Positions 24,409 to 34,360 are shown, numbered from the stretch's first letter. The stretch: DNA of 49,394 bases from Collinsella sp. TF06-26 (GCF_002232035.1 NZ_NKXR01000015.1:1-49394), one strand, 5' to 3'. Translations and numbers: made by a program. Notes: generated from the sequence alone by a model not told the origin.

Positions 24409-24618
24409 ATGGGTATTGTACGCGAAGCTGCGCGTGGTGGAGGGGCCGCCTGCGCAACCGTGACATTCCTCCCGCGCGGCAAAGCGGCGTCGATCGCTCG
24501 CGCGAGCGGGGGTTTTGCCTCCGCCCCCTCGCACTCGTGACAAAGCTCACTGGCGCGCGCCGGCGGGTCCTGCGATGATGCAATCGTACCGGGCCGTAAT
24601 CAACAGAAGGGCCGCCTC
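24409..24618. promoter_or_regulatory. Divergent control region of kinase and ABC exporter genes
   Basis: A 210-bp region between divergent starts. On the minus strand TACAAT (24415-24420) could be the -10 of a leaderless kinase message. A CGTGACA-type heptamer occurs at 24459 and again near 24536, both on the plus strand, and might be a regulator site. No good -35 was found. Confidence 0.35.
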
Positions 24619-25557
24619 ATGACAGACATTGTCCACGTCGAAAACCTCGTCAAGCGCTACGACGACCTTATCGCGCTCGACCACTTTAACCTGAACATCG
24701 CCCCCGGCGAGATCTTTGGCCTGCTGGGCCCCAACGGCTCGGGCAAAACCACGTCCATCAACTGTATTCTGCAGCTGCTTGCCTACGACAAAGGCACCAT
24801 CGAGCTGTTCGGCGAGCCCATGACGCCCGCCCGCTACGACCTCAAGCGCCGCTTGGGCGTGGTGCCGCAGCAGGTGGCAGTGTTTGACGAGCTCACGGTG
24901 CGCGAGAACATCGACTATTTCTGCAGTCTTTACGTCAACGACCGCAAGCGCCGCCGCGCGCTGGTGGACGAGGCGATCGACTTTGTCGGCCTGGGCGACT
25001 TTACCAAGTTCCGCCCCGGCAAGCTCTCGGGTGGCCTGGCGCGCCGTCTCAACATTGCCTGCGGCATCGCGCACAAGCCCGAGCTCATCTTTTTTGACGA
25101 GCCCACGGTGGCGGTCGACCCACAGAGCCGCAACGCCATCCTGGAGGGCATCTGCCGCCTGCGCGACGAGGGCGCCACGGTGGTGTATACCAGCCATTAC
25201 ATGGAGGAAGTCGAGCAGATTTGCAGCCGCATCATGATCATGGACGGCGGCCGCGTGCTAGCGCAGGGCACCAACGACGAGCTCAAGCGCATGATTCAGA
25301 TGGGCGAGAAGATCGTAATTGAGGTCGGTGAGGTTTCGAGTGCGGCGCTCGGTGCCGTTGCGAGCCTGCCGCACGTCCTGGACCTTGCGGCAACCGCGGG
25401 GCAGCTCACGTTTTCGTGCGAGGCGAGCCCACATAACCTCACGGATATCCTCGATGTGCTTCGCTCGCACGGCGTGGCGCTCGGTCGTATCTATTCCGAA
25501 CCTCCCACCCTCAATGACGTATTCCTCGAGATCACCGGCCGCGAGCTGCGCGACTAG
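24619..25557 (+). CDS. ABC-2 exporter ATPase
   Basis: A 312-residue nucleotide-binding subunit of the drug/antibiotic-exporter class. Walker A is GPNGSGKTT, the Q-loop region VVPQQ, the signature SGGLARRLN, and Walker B LIFFDEP, followed by TSHYMEE with its switch His. The C-terminal 80 residues resemble the DrrA-type regulatory tail. GAAGGG precedes the ATG. It is followed after 9 bp by two permease genes, giving a three-gene exporter. The divergent two-component system suggests inducible expression. Confidence 0.92.
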   Translation: MTDIVHVENLVKRYDDLIALDHFNLNIAPGEIFGLLGPNGSGKTTSINCILQLLAYDKGTIELFGEPMTPARYDLKRRLGVVPQQVAVFDELTVRENIDYFCSLYVNDRKRRRALVDEAIDFVGLGDFTKFRPGKLSGGLARRLNIACGIAHKPELIFFDEPTVAVDPQSRNAILEGICRLRDEGATVVYTSHYMEEVEQICSRIMIMDGGRVLAQGTNDELKRMIQMGEKIVIEVGEVSSAALGAVASLPHVLDLAATAGQLTFSCEASPHNLTDILDVLRSHGVALGRIYSEPPTLNDVFLEITGRELRD

Positions 25558-25566
25558 GGGGTGGCC

Positions 25567-26754
25567 ATGTTCAACACCATCACCACCACGCTCAAGACGC
25601 TATTGCGTCGACCGAGTACATGGGTCTGGGGCGCGATCTTTCCCATTGCACTTTCAACGATGTTCATGTTTATGTTCGCGAACCTGAGCTCTGACGGAAA
25701 GGTCGACCCGGTGCCGGTTGCCGTCGTGACGGACGAGGCCTGGGATGCCTCGACCTTTAAGGACGTGGCAGCTTCGCTTGCCAAGGCAGGCGACGATCAG
25801 CTGCTCGATGTGAGCGAGTACGAAGACTTGGCTGTCGCGCGCAAAGCACTCAAGGCCGGCGAGGTCGCGGGCATCTATACGGTTGATGCCGCGGGCACGC
25901 CCAGGCTCACGCTGCTGTCGAGTTACGACAGCTCGCGCGCCTCGTCGGTGCTCACCGACCGCAGCATCCTTGAAACGGCGGCAAGCTCGTATACGCAAAA
26001 TGCCGAGCTCATGTCCCAGATTGCCCAGGACAACCCGGCGGCGCTCGCCGATCCGGCGGCGGTTGCGCGCGCCCTGTCGCTCGAGGGCGGAACCCGCCGC
26101 GTGAGCCTGACTCGTGCCACGCCCGATGGCACGGTCATCTACTATTACGCGCTTTTTGGCCTGGTCGCGATGATGTCTGCCGAGTTTGCCGCCTTGAGCG
26201 TCGTCGATTTGCAGCCCAATCTGTCCGGCCTCGGCGCGCGCCGCTGCGTGGGCGGTCTTTCCAAGACGGCGTCGCTGGCCGGCATTTTTGTCGGCTCGTG
26301 GCTGGTTTCCTTTGCATCGATGGCGGTTGCGATCGGCTACGTGCGCCTGGTCGTGGGCGTCGACTTTGGCGGGCGCGAGGGGTTGTGCCTGCTGGGCGGG
26401 GCTGCATCCGCGCTTGCCGCCACGGGCCTGGGGCTTTTTGTGGGCACGCTTCCCGTTAAGGGCGGCAAGGCATCCAAGTCGGGCATCCTCACGGGCTTTG
26501 CCACCACGTGCGCCCTGTTCGCCGGCCTCTACGGCGAGCCGGCGATGGCGCTTGCCGACGACGTCGCCCGCGCTTGTCCGGTCGAGTGCTGGCTCAACCC
26601 CGTCAAGCTCATCTGCGACATGTTCAATCGCCTGTATTTCTTTGAGGACCTGGGGCCCTTCGCTGTTCGCGCCGGCGCGCTCGTCCTGATGGCCCTGGTG
26701 TTTGTCGCCGCCGCTACGCTGATCTTTGGAAGGAGCCGCTATGAGCACCTTTAA
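25567..26754 (+). CDS. ABC-2 type permease, first of a pair
   Basis: A 395-residue membrane protein. One helix near residues 15-38 is followed by an external domain of about 140 residues, and then by five helices (near 200-220, 235-265, 275-300, 305-330 and 365-392). This is the ABC2_membrane_3 layout of exporters. GGGGG lies before the ATG at 25567; the GTG at 25561 is less likely. It overlaps the next gene by 14 bp. Confidence 0.85.
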   Translation: MFNTITTTLKTLLRRPSTWVWGAIFPIALSTMFMFMFANLSSDGKVDPVPVAVVTDEAWDASTFKDVAASLAKAGDDQLLDVSEYEDLAVARKALKAGEVAGIYTVDAAGTPRLTLLSSYDSSRASSVLTDRSILETAASSYTQNAELMSQIAQDNPAALADPAAVARALSLEGGTRRVSLTRATPDGTVIYYYALFGLVAMMSAEFAALSVVDLQPNLSGLGARRCVGGLSKTASLAGIFVGSWLVSFASMAVAIGYVRLVVGVDFGGREGLCLLGGAASALAATGLGLFVGTLPVKGGKASKSGILTGFATTCALFAGLYGEPAMALADDVARACPVECWLNPVKLICDMFNRLYFFEDLGPFAVRAGALVLMALVFVAAATLIFGRSRYEHL

Positions 26755-27946
26755 GACCGCGCTTCGCATGGCGCTGGCGCACCCGTTCTACCTGCTCATC
26801 TATACGGTGTTCATCTCGCTCATGGGCGTATTCATCGCGGCTTCGGTGAGCTGGAACTCGTCGCAGCTTACCGAGTACAAGCCCTACGACACCAACGTGA
26901 TCGTGGTCGACCGCGACGATAGCGACCTTTCGCGGGCGCTTACCAAGCACCTGGGCTCACGCTTTGACCTGGTCACGGGCGTCGGCGACGACACATACGA
27001 CCTTGCTGACGCGCTCTCCAAGAGCAACAGCGCCAAAGGCAGCGCCGGCTGCGTGTTCTTTATCCCGGAGGGGTTTGAGGACGATCTTGTTGCAGCCGCC
27101 CGCGCGGGGGAGTCCCTGCCCAAGCTCGATGTGACCTACGGTGCCGGCACCATGGCGGCGGCGCTTTCGTCTGCCGAGGCCTCGCGGTGGATCTCGCTCG
27201 CGGGCGCTGCGGCCGCACTAGAGCCCGCTGCCTCCAACGGCGACGTCGCAAGGGCCGCCGAGCACGCGGCCGCAAAGCGCGCGGAGGTCCAGATCGAGCA
27301 GGTCAAGGTCGACTCGACTGCTGCTACCACGCTCGAGTCGTACTTCAACTTTGGCGCGTACGCGATCATCTCGTCGGTCATCGTGTCGGTGGGACTGGTG
27401 TTCTCGGGCATGAACGAGCCCGAGCGCGTGCGCCGCATGGATGCCAGCCCGGTCTCTGAGCGCCAGCGTTCGCTCGCTGTGTTCGCGGCCGCCGCCGTGC
27501 TCACCGTCTGCATCTGGCTCGTGTCGAGCATGATGGGCGTCGTGGGCTTTGCCAGCGCGGTTGCCGAGGTCGGCGTGGGTCGCGTGTGCCTGGCGCTGGC
27601 GGCAACGTTTGCCCTGGCGTGCACGCCGCTGGCCGTTGGCTTTACGCTGTCGAGCCTGGGCGCGCGCGAGGAGCTGCTCAACGGTGTGGGCAACCTGCTC
27701 GGCATGCTCATGACGTTTTTGGGCGGCGCCTGGATGCCGCTGTCGCTCATGGGCTCGGCCGTGCAGACGGTGGCGCACTTTGTGCCGACGTATTGGGTGA
27801 ACGACGCGATCGGCAAGGCGCTCGCTTCGGACCTGACGTCTGCCGTGCTGGGCGACATCGCCTGCGACCTGGGCGTCACGGTGCTCTTCGCCGCTGCCAT
27901 CGCCGCCGTAGGCCTAGCCCTCGCCCACAACAAATCCCACGCCTAG
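26741..27946 (+). CDS. ABC-2 type permease, second of a pair
   Basis: A 401-residue permease with the same layout as its neighbour: an N-terminal helix, an external domain of about 190 residues, and a C-terminal block of helices ending in an ABC-2 pattern (GNLLGMLMTFLGGAWMPLS). GGAAGGAG lies 7 nt before the ATG, within the end of the previous gene. The two permeases probably form a heterodimer with the shared ATPase. The substrate is unknown. Confidence 0.85.
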   Translation: MSTFKTALRMALAHPFYLLIYTVFISLMGVFIAASVSWNSSQLTEYKPYDTNVIVVDRDDSDLSRALTKHLGSRFDLVTGVGDDTYDLADALSKSNSAKGSAGCVFFIPEGFEDDLVAAARAGESLPKLDVTYGAGTMAAALSSAEASRWISLAGAAAALEPAASNGDVARAAEHAAAKRAEVQIEQVKVDSTAATTLESYFNFGAYAIISSVIVSVGLVFSGMNEPERVRRMDASPVSERQRSLAVFAAAAVLTVCIWLVSSMMGVVGFASAVAEVGVGRVCLALAATFALACTPLAVGFTLSSLGAREELLNGVGNLLGMLMTFLGGAWMPLSLMGSAVQTVAHFVPTYWVNDAIGKALASDLTSAVLGDIACDLGVTVLFAAAIAAVGLALAHNKSHA

Positions 27947-27954
27947 CCACCTAG

Positions 27955-28089
27955 TCATTGGGGACAGTCTTTGCCGATTCGCCGGCAGGGCTGGCAGGGA
28001 TTGTCCCAATATGTCGGCACTTGGGGACCACTCATTGGGGACAGACTTAAATGATCGATTTCACTCATTTAAGTCTGTCCCCAATGAGT
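27955..28089. repeat. REP-like repeats upstream of the MacB-type operon
   Basis: Two motif types are seen. At 27955-27990 is a unit with TTGGGGACAGTCTTTGCCG, repeated at 31603-31639. At 28030-28054 and 28065-28089 are perfect 25-bp inverted arms around a 10-nt loop, containing GGGGACAGACTTAAATGA. These resemble REP/RAYT-type palindromic repeats (inference). No gene is seen in 27947-28186. Confidence 0.8.
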
Positions 28090-28096
28090 AGGTTGG

Positions 28097-28145
28097 AAAA
28101 TAGTTCGCGCACGTCGCTTAAAAATAGTTCACCTGGGTTTACTAT
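28097..28145 (+). promoter_or_regulatory. Direct repeats and possible promoter of the MacB-type operon
   Basis: AAAATAGTTCGC (28097-28108) and AAAATAGTTCAC (28121-28132) recur with 24-bp spacing. TACTAT at 28140-28145 could be the -10, with only a weak CTTAAA at -35. The repeats may bind a regulator. Confidence 0.35.
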
Positions 28146-28186
28146 TAGCCTAGAAAAGTGGCAGAAGGCTAACAACGGGGGATAGC

Positions 28187-28900
<714 letters not shown>

Positions 28901-28908
28901 GCGGCGCC

Positions 28909-31575
28909 ATGACACCTTTCGCAAAACGACTCCCGCGCGAGCTGCGCCGCAATATCGGCAAGTACCTGGGCATCTTTTTGCTTATGTGCGGAAGCATCGC
29001 CCTCACGTCGGGCTTTTTGCTCGCGGCGCATTCCATCGGCTGCCTCATTGACGACATGCGCGATGCGTACACGATCGAGGACGGCCGCGTGACTACCTCC
29101 TTCGAGGCCACCAAAGATCAGCTCAAGGCTGCCGAAGACGCGGCTGAGGACGTCGGCGGCGTTACGTTCTACAAGAACTTCTCTATCGACGCCATCATCA
29201 AAAAGGCGGCTGGCGACGACGGCACCAAGCGCACCCTGCGCACCTACGCGCATCGCACCAAGGTTGACATTGCGTCCTACTGCGAAGGCAGGCAGCCCAA
29301 GACGGACGATGAGGTGGCAATCGACCGTGTCTTCGCCACCAACAACGACCTCGCCGTGGGCGATAAGGTCGAGCTTGAGGGCCGCACCTACACCATCTGC
29401 GGCATCATGACCCAGCCCGATAGCCAGGCGCTGTTCCTCAACAATTCGGACTTTACGGTGAACACCATCACCTATGGTGTGGCCGAGGTCACCGACGCCG
29501 GCTTTGCCGCGCTCGAGGATGCCGGTGGTGCACCTGCCTACACCTACTCCTTTGCCTTTACCGATCGCGACCTCCCCACCGCGGATCGCATCGATGCGGA
29601 GCAGGATATGGTCGAGGCGCTGACCGATGCCGATGCGCGCGTGGACGATCTGATCGATGCCGATTCCAACCAGGGCATTGGCTATGCGCGCGACGACGTG
29701 GACGGCGACTCCATGATGTGGATGACGCTGCTCGACATTATCATCGTGATCATGGCGTTTGTCTTTGTGGTCCTTACCGACGCCGCCATCGAGGAGGAGA
29801 GCGCCATCATCGGCACGCTGCTCGCCAGCGGCTATCGTCGACGCGAGATCGTGCTGCACTACCTGGCACTTCCCGCCATCGTGGGCGTGGTCGCGGCGCT
29901 TTTGGGCACTGCGCTCGGCATTGTGTTCTTTACCGAGCCCATGCGCAGTCTCTATTACGGTTCGTACAGCCTGCCGCCCTTCCAGGTGTACTGGAGCTGG
30001 GAGATCTTTGTGAAGTGCGCCGTGGTTCCCGCCGCCGCGCTCATCCTCATCACGCTGGTGGGCCTGCTTCGCAAAATGGGCAAGACGCCGTTGCAGTTCC
30101 TTCGTCACGAGGCGAGCGGCAAATCGGGCACCAAGCGCGGCCTGCAGCTGCCGGAGCGCATGGGCTTTGTCTCGCGCTTCCGCCTGCGCGTCTTCCTGCG
30201 CAACCTGGGCAACTTCGCCACGCTCTTCGTGGGCATCGCGTTTGGGTCGCTGCTTTTGCTCTTTGGTCTGGCGATCCTGCCCACGATGACGCACTATGCG
30301 GACAACCTCGAGACGAGCCTGGTCGCCGAGCATCAGTACACACTCAAGGCGCCGCTGGAGCTCGAGGGCACTGCCGAGGAGCGCGAGCAGTGGTCGGCAC
30401 TCGAGCGCTTGCAGTCGGTTGACGGCGCGCTGCTTTCTGCCGCCCAGGATGCCGATGACGAGCTTGACGGCGCGGCCGATGCGGCGCAGACGGCAGCCGA
30501 TGCCGCGACCGCATCTCCGTCTGCCGAGAGCCTGACCGCAGCGCAGGATGCGCTTGCCAAGGTCCAGGACAAGAAGGATGCGCTCTACGCGCGCCTTGAC
30601 GATCTTGCCGACGCCCTCGGCTGCAACCGCGATGAGGCCATCGATCTGATCGACAAGGCCTCTAAGATCGACACTGACAACGACGATATCCACCCGGTCA
30701 ATACGACCGACAACGGCGCGGGCGCAATCGAGCAGGCCGAGAAATATGCCGTTTACCAGCTGCAATACGACCGCGGCGATGGTAATGGCGAGGAGACGAT
30801 TTCCGTCTACGGCATTTCATCTCATTCGCGCTATTGGAAAGACCTCAACGTCGGCGACGGGCGCGTCGTCTTTGGCGGCGGTCTGCTCGATAAGTTTGGC
30901 TGGAGCGAGGGCCAGAAGGTCGAGCTTCGCGACAAGTACGAGGCTCGGGATTATTCTCTTAAGTACGCGGGCAAGGACTGTGCCTGGGGCTCCAAGTCGG
31001 ACATGAATATCTATATGAGTATCGATGACTTTAACGAGCTGTTCGACAACGATGCCGCCTACTTTAACGGCTATGTGAGCGACGAGAAGCTCGACCTCGA
31101 CGCGCGCTACTTTGCCGGCGACACCACGCCCGACGACATGCGCGCCGTGGGCGACCAGTTCATCGGCATGATGAGCAAAATGATCGGCATGATGGTCGGG
31201 CTCGCGGTGTTTATCTTCCTGCTGTTTATGTACCTGCTGACCAAGGCGGTGATCGACCACAGCGCCCGTTCGATTAGCTATATGAAAGTCTTTGGCTATC
31301 GAGATAGCGAGATCTCGCATCTGTACATCCGCTCGATCACGCTGTGCGTGGCGGCGTCGCTCGTGCTGAGCCTGCCGGTCATTATTGGCTCGCTCACGGC
31401 CATCTTCCGCTCGATGCTGCTCGCCTACAACGGCAATATCGAGATCTACGTGCCCGCTTGGTCCATGGCTGCATGCGTCGGCATTGGCTTTGCGACCTAC
31501 CTGGTCGTGGCGCTGCTACACACGCGCTCTATCAAGCGCGTGAGCTTGGCCGAAGCCCTCAAGGTGCAGGAGTAG
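28909..31575 (+). CDS. FtsX/MacB-type ABC permease with coiled-coil domain
   Basis: An 888-residue permease built of two FtsX modules. A first helix (about 20-45) is followed by an external domain, then three helices (about 268-290, 320-345 and 363-387). After the fourth-helix segment (KYLGIF-like repeat at FATLFVGIAFGSLLLLFGLA) comes a second external domain. This holds an Ala/Asp-rich coiled coil at about 505-590. Three final helices span about 763-785, 805-830 and 845-870. It lacks a ribosome site of usual strength, and translation may depend on the ATPase gene 8 bp upstream. Such two-gene systems export peptides or act as mechanotransmitters on surface enzymes; the substrate is unknown. 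REP-like repeats lie on both sides of the operon. Confidence 0.88.
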   Translation: MTPFAKRLPRELRRNIGKYLGIFLLMCGSIALTSGFLLAAHSIGCLIDDMRDAYTIEDGRVTTSFEATKDQLKAAEDAAEDVGGVTFYKNFSIDAIIKKAAGDDGTKRTLRTYAHRTKVDIASYCEGRQPKTDDEVAIDRVFATNNDLAVGDKVELEGRTYTICGIMTQPDSQALFLNNSDFTVNTITYGVAEVTDAGFAALEDAGGAPAYTYSFAFTDRDLPTADRIDAEQDMVEALTDADARVDDLIDADSNQGIGYARDDVDGDSMMWMTLLDIIIVIMAFVFVVLTDAAIEEESAIIGTLLASGYRRREIVLHYLALPAIVGVVAALLGTALGIVFFTEPMRSLYYGSYSLPPFQVYWSWEIFVKCAVVPAAALILITLVGLLRKMGKTPLQFLRHEASGKSGTKRGLQLPERMGFVSRFRLRVFLRNLGNFATLFVGIAFGSLLLLFGLAILPTMTHYADNLETSLVAEHQYTLKAPLELEGTAEEREQWSALERLQSVDGALLSAAQDADDELDGAADAAQTAADAATASPSAESLTAAQDALAKVQDKKDALYARLDDLADALGCNRDEAIDLIDKASKIDTDNDDIHPVNTTDNGAGAIEQAEKYAVYQLQYDRGDGNGEETISVYGISSHSRYWKDLNVGDGRVVFGGGLLDKFGWSEGQKVELRDKYEARDYSLKYAGKDCAWGSKSDMNIYMSIDDFNELFDNDAAYFNGYVSDEKLDLDARYFAGDTTPDDMRAVGDQFIGMMSKMIGMMVGLAVFIFLLFMYLLTKAVIDHSARSISYMKVFGYRDSEISHLYIRSITLCVAASLVLSLPVIIGSLTAIFRSMLLAYNGNIEIYVPAWSMAACVGIGFATYLVVALLHTRSIKRVSLAEALKVQE

Positions 31576-31602
31576 CAATTGGGGACGCTCTTAAACGACT
31601 AG

Positions 31603-31708
31603 TCGTTGGGGACAGTCTTTGCCGATTCGCCGGCCGGGCGGTAAGCACTCATTTAAGTCCGTCCCCAATGAGTGGTTTCAGTCATTTAAGTCTGTCCCCA
31701 ATGAGTGG
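31603..31708. repeat. REP-like repeats downstream of the MacB-type operon
   Basis: 31603-31639 repeats the 27955 unit. 31646-31675 and 31681-31708 are two direct copies of the ATTTAAGT..GTCCCCAATGAGT unit, the first with 8-bp terminal inverted ends (CACTCATT). The rest of 31576-31787 holds only a weak TTGACT at 31715-31720 as a possible -35 for the next gene. Confidence 0.8.
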
Positions 31709-31787
31709 CTGTGCTTGACTTCGACCCTACTTTAACGGGTACCATCCTCTATGTCTGTAACGCCATATAGACCGAGGGGATATATCT

Positions 31788-32993
31788 ATGACCGCAACTG
31801 CACCCGCTGCACCCGCCAAGGTGTACTTCACCAACCTGCGCACGCATGCTCGCGAGAGCCAGCTCGACAAACTCAAGCGCCTCATCCGCCGCGCCGGCAT
31901 TGAGCAGATCGACTTTGAGAACAAGTTCGTCGCCATTAAGATTCACTTTGGCGAGCTGGGCAATCTGAGCTTTTTGCGCCCCAACTACGCCCGCGCCGTT
32001 GCAGACGTCGTGAAGGAGCTGGGCGGCAAACCCTTTCTCACCGACTGCAACACGCTCTATGTCGGCAGCCGCAAAAACGCGCTCGAGCACATTGACACCG
32101 CTTATCAGAACGGCTTTACCCCGTATGCTACGGGTTGCCAGATCATCATCGCCGACGGCCTCAAGGGCACCGACGAGGCGCTCGTTCCGGTCGAGGGCGG
32201 CGAGTACGTGCGCGAGGCAAAGATCGGCCAGGCACTCATGGACGCCGACATCGTGATTAGCCTCACCCACTTTAAGGGCCATGAGCAGGCCGGCTTTGGC
32301 GGTGCCATGAAGAACCTGGGTATGGGCGGCGGTAGCCGTGCCGGCAAGATGGAGCAGCACGCCGCTGGCAAGCCGAGCGTCGATACCACCAACTGCGTTG
32401 GCTGCCGTGCCTGCGAGAAGATATGCGCGCACAGCGCCATCACGTTTGACGGTACGCGTGAGCGCGAGCTTGCCAACGGCAGCACTCGCACGGTTCACGT
32501 GGCTGCCATCGACCACGATCGCTGCGTGGGCTGCGGACGCTGCATTGCGGCGTGCAACCAGGACTGCATCAAGCCCGACTATGATGCCGCGGCCGACGTA
32601 CTCAACTACAAGATCGCTGAGTACACCAAGGCCATCGTCGACGGCCGCCCGAGCTTCCACATCTCGCTCGCCATGGACATCAGCCCCAACTGCGATTGCC
32701 ATCCCGAAAACGACACGCCTATCGTCAACGATATCGGCATGTTCGCGAGCTTCGACCCGGTCGCCATCGACCAGGCCTGCGCCGATGCCGTCATGGCATC
32801 CGAGCCGCTGCCTAACACCGAGCTTACCGACAGCGCGGCCAAGATGGAGCATAACCACGAGCATTTGGAGGGCGAGCAGGCGCGCGACCCCTTCTGCATC
32901 ACGCATCCCGACACCGACTGGCGCGCGTGCATCGCGCATGCCGAGAAGATCGGCCTGGGCACGAGCAAGTACGAGCTCATCGAGGTCAAGTAG
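31788..32993 (+). CDS. DUF362-domain 4Fe-4S protein
   Basis: A 401-residue protein. Residues about 40-190 and 240-340 form the DUF362 domain (AIKIHFGELGNLSFL, LTDCNTLY, VISLTHFKGHEQAG, GGAMKNLGMG). Two ferredoxin-type clusters are inserted near residues 205-270: CVGCRACEKIC and CVGCGRCIAAC. GAGGGG precedes the ATG. It is a probable cytoplasmic electron-transfer or oxidoreductase protein. The family is common in anaerobes, but its reaction is not established. A bidirectional terminator follows. Confidence 0.85.
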   Translation: MTATAPAAPAKVYFTNLRTHARESQLDKLKRLIRRAGIEQIDFENKFVAIKIHFGELGNLSFLRPNYARAVADVVKELGGKPFLTDCNTLYVGSRKNALEHIDTAYQNGFTPYATGCQIIIADGLKGTDEALVPVEGGEYVREAKIGQALMDADIVISLTHFKGHEQAGFGGAMKNLGMGGGSRAGKMEQHAAGKPSVDTTNCVGCRACEKICAHSAITFDGTRERELANGSTRTVHVAAIDHDRCVGCGRCIAACNQDCIKPDYDAAADVLNYKIAEYTKAIVDGRPSFHISLAMDISPNCDCHPENDTPIVNDIGMFASFDPVAIDQACADAVMASEPLPNTELTDSAAKMEHNHEHLEGEQARDPFCITHPDTDWRACIAHAEKIGLGTSKYELIEVK

Positions 32994-33041
32994 CACCTAG
33001 CTATTGGACAAAACAAGCGCATTCGTGGCGCAATTCAAGCA

Positions 33042-33078
33042 AAAACCGCCCGCGAGCACAGCGCTCGCGGGCGGTTTT
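33042..33078. terminator. Bidirectional terminator between convergent genes
   Basis: A perfect 16-bp stem (33042-33057 with 33063-33078) and a 5-nt loop. It ends in TTTT on the plus strand, with a five-T run on the minus strand. It serves the DUF362 gene and the convergent hydrolase gene. Confidence 0.85.
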
Positions 33079-33082
33079 CCGG

Positions 33083-33200
33083 AAGTATGCGGCAAATTTC
33101 GAGACCGCCGAGCACACGACTTTTTTTGGCAACAAAACCCCTGATAAATTGTTGATAAAACTGCGGTTTGGTCGGCAGTTCCAGATTTTGCCGCATACTT
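33083..33200. repeat. 118-bp element with 14-bp inverted ends
   Basis: AAGTATGCGGCAAA at 33083-33096 is inverted at 33187-33200, with further partial pairing outside. The interior is A/T-rich, with no gene. It may be a small non-autonomous element or a palindromic intergenic repeat. Confidence 0.6.
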
Positions 33201-33243
33201 TCGAAAATAGGGGTCAGATAAAGCCCCGGACGTTGCTTTTTGC

Positions 33244-34209
33244 CTAAAAATTCTTTCCGAGGAAGTCGTCGACCGTGTTCCAGTAGAGCTCGGGGTCAAC
33301 TTGCGCACTCTTGGCGTGGGTGGCGCCATGAATGGTGAGCTTTTGCTTGACCTTGCTGGCGCACGCGTCGTAGTTTTGGTCGAGCATGTCGTACGGCACA
33401 AAGGTGTCCTGGTCGCCGTGGATGAACAACATGGGAACCGTCGCGTGTTTGAGTTGTTCCACACTGCTCGCCTTATGAAAGTCGTAGCCCGCGCGCACGT
33501 TGCACACCAAGTTTGCTACATCGAGCAAGGGAAAGCTGGGCAGGCCGAACACGTCCTTGAGCTGCAGAGAAAACTCGTCCCAAACACTCGTATAGCCACA
33601 GTCCTCGATAATGCATTTCACGTTTGCGGGCAGAGATTCCCCCGCGACGTCCATGGCGGTTGCTGCGCCCATCGACTCGCCAAAGACCAGGATGCGCGCC
33701 TCGGGGTCAGCCTGAACGATCCGCCCAATCCATGCAACGACATCGAGCCGCTCGGGCCAGCCCATGCCGATATAGTCGCCGCCGGAGCGCTCGTGGGCAC
33801 GGGCGGCAGGCGCGAGCACGTTCATGCCGCGGTCATGGAATCGTTTGGCGTATCGGGCCATACCGATGGGCTCATCGGTGTATCCGTGTAGGCAGATAGC
33901 GTAATTGTGCGTGCTCTCTGGGGCGGCAAAATACCAAGCGGCAAGTTCGGTTCCGTCATCTGCGGTGAGGCTACTGCTCTCGCGGTTCTCTTTAAACCAT
34001 GCCCGTGCCTCGGTTCCCTCGGCATCCGGCTGCTCACTTTCCTTGCCGTCCTTGCCGTCCTGCATCATCTTCATGGTGTATGGAGCGCGGGGATTCAGCG
34101 CGAAGTCAAACAGAAAGTTGCCGGCAAATCCGAGCAGCGCAACGACAGCCACCAGTGCAACGATGCCGGCTATCTTGAGCTTTCGATGGGAATGTGCGTT
34201 TTGAGCCAT
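33244..34209 (-). CDS. Membrane-anchored alpha/beta hydrolase
   Basis: A 321-residue protein with an N-terminal membrane helix (about 11-33). The hydrolase domain faces outward. The nucleophile Ser lies in GESMGA, the Asp in IHGDQDTFVPY and the His in GATHAKS. An HGYTDEPIG oxyanion-type motif is also present. The family includes esterases and lipases of the BEM46/YqkD type; the substrate is unknown. The ATG has AGGAG upstream. The promoter region carries twin palindromes. It is divergent from the hemolysin III gene. Confidence 0.85.
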   Translation of the reverse strand: MAQNAHSHRKLKIAGIVALVAVVALLGFAGNFLFDFALNPRAPYTMKMMQDGKDGKESEQPDAEGTEARAWFKENRESSSLTADDGTELAAWYFAAPESTHNYAICLHGYTDEPIGMARYAKRFHDRGMNVLAPAARAHERSGGDYIGMGWPERLDVVAWIGRIVQADPEARILVFGESMGAATAMDVAGESLPANVKCIIEDCGYTSVWDEFSLQLKDVFGLPSFPLLDVANLVCNVRAGYDFHKASSVEQLKHATVPMLFIHGDQDTFVPYDMLDQNYDACASKVKQKLTIHGATHAKSAQVDPELYWNTVDDFLGKNF

Positions 34210-34229
34210 GCGGTATTCTCCTATAAGAT

Positions 34230-34288
34230 GTTAATACATCAACATTTAAACCAAGCGCATTATGGATGTTCGCCGTTGATGCGTCAAC
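34230..34288 (-). promoter_or_regulatory. Hydrolase promoter with twin 14-bp palindromic operators
   Basis: On the minus strand TTGACG (34282-34287) and CATAAT (34259-34264) are 17 bp apart. The predicted start is near 34252. A palindrome GTTGATGCGTCAAC (34275-34288) covers the -35, and a related one, GTTAATACATCAAC (34230-34243), lies just after the start, 45 bp away. Both fit GTTGAT-N2-ATCAAC. This is a classic repressor layout; the regulator is unknown. Confidence 0.65.
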
Positions 34289-34330
34289 AGGCAAAGAATG
34301 GGTAAACAAAGGGTCACGTATGGTGCAAAT

Positions 34331-34360
34331 TTCGCACGTACCCAGACGCTTTGATATAGT
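34331..34360 (+). promoter_or_regulatory. Candidate promoter of the hemolysin III gene
   Basis: TTCGCA (34331-34336), 18 bp, TATAGT (34355-34360), about 30 nt before the ATG. Confidence 0.4.
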
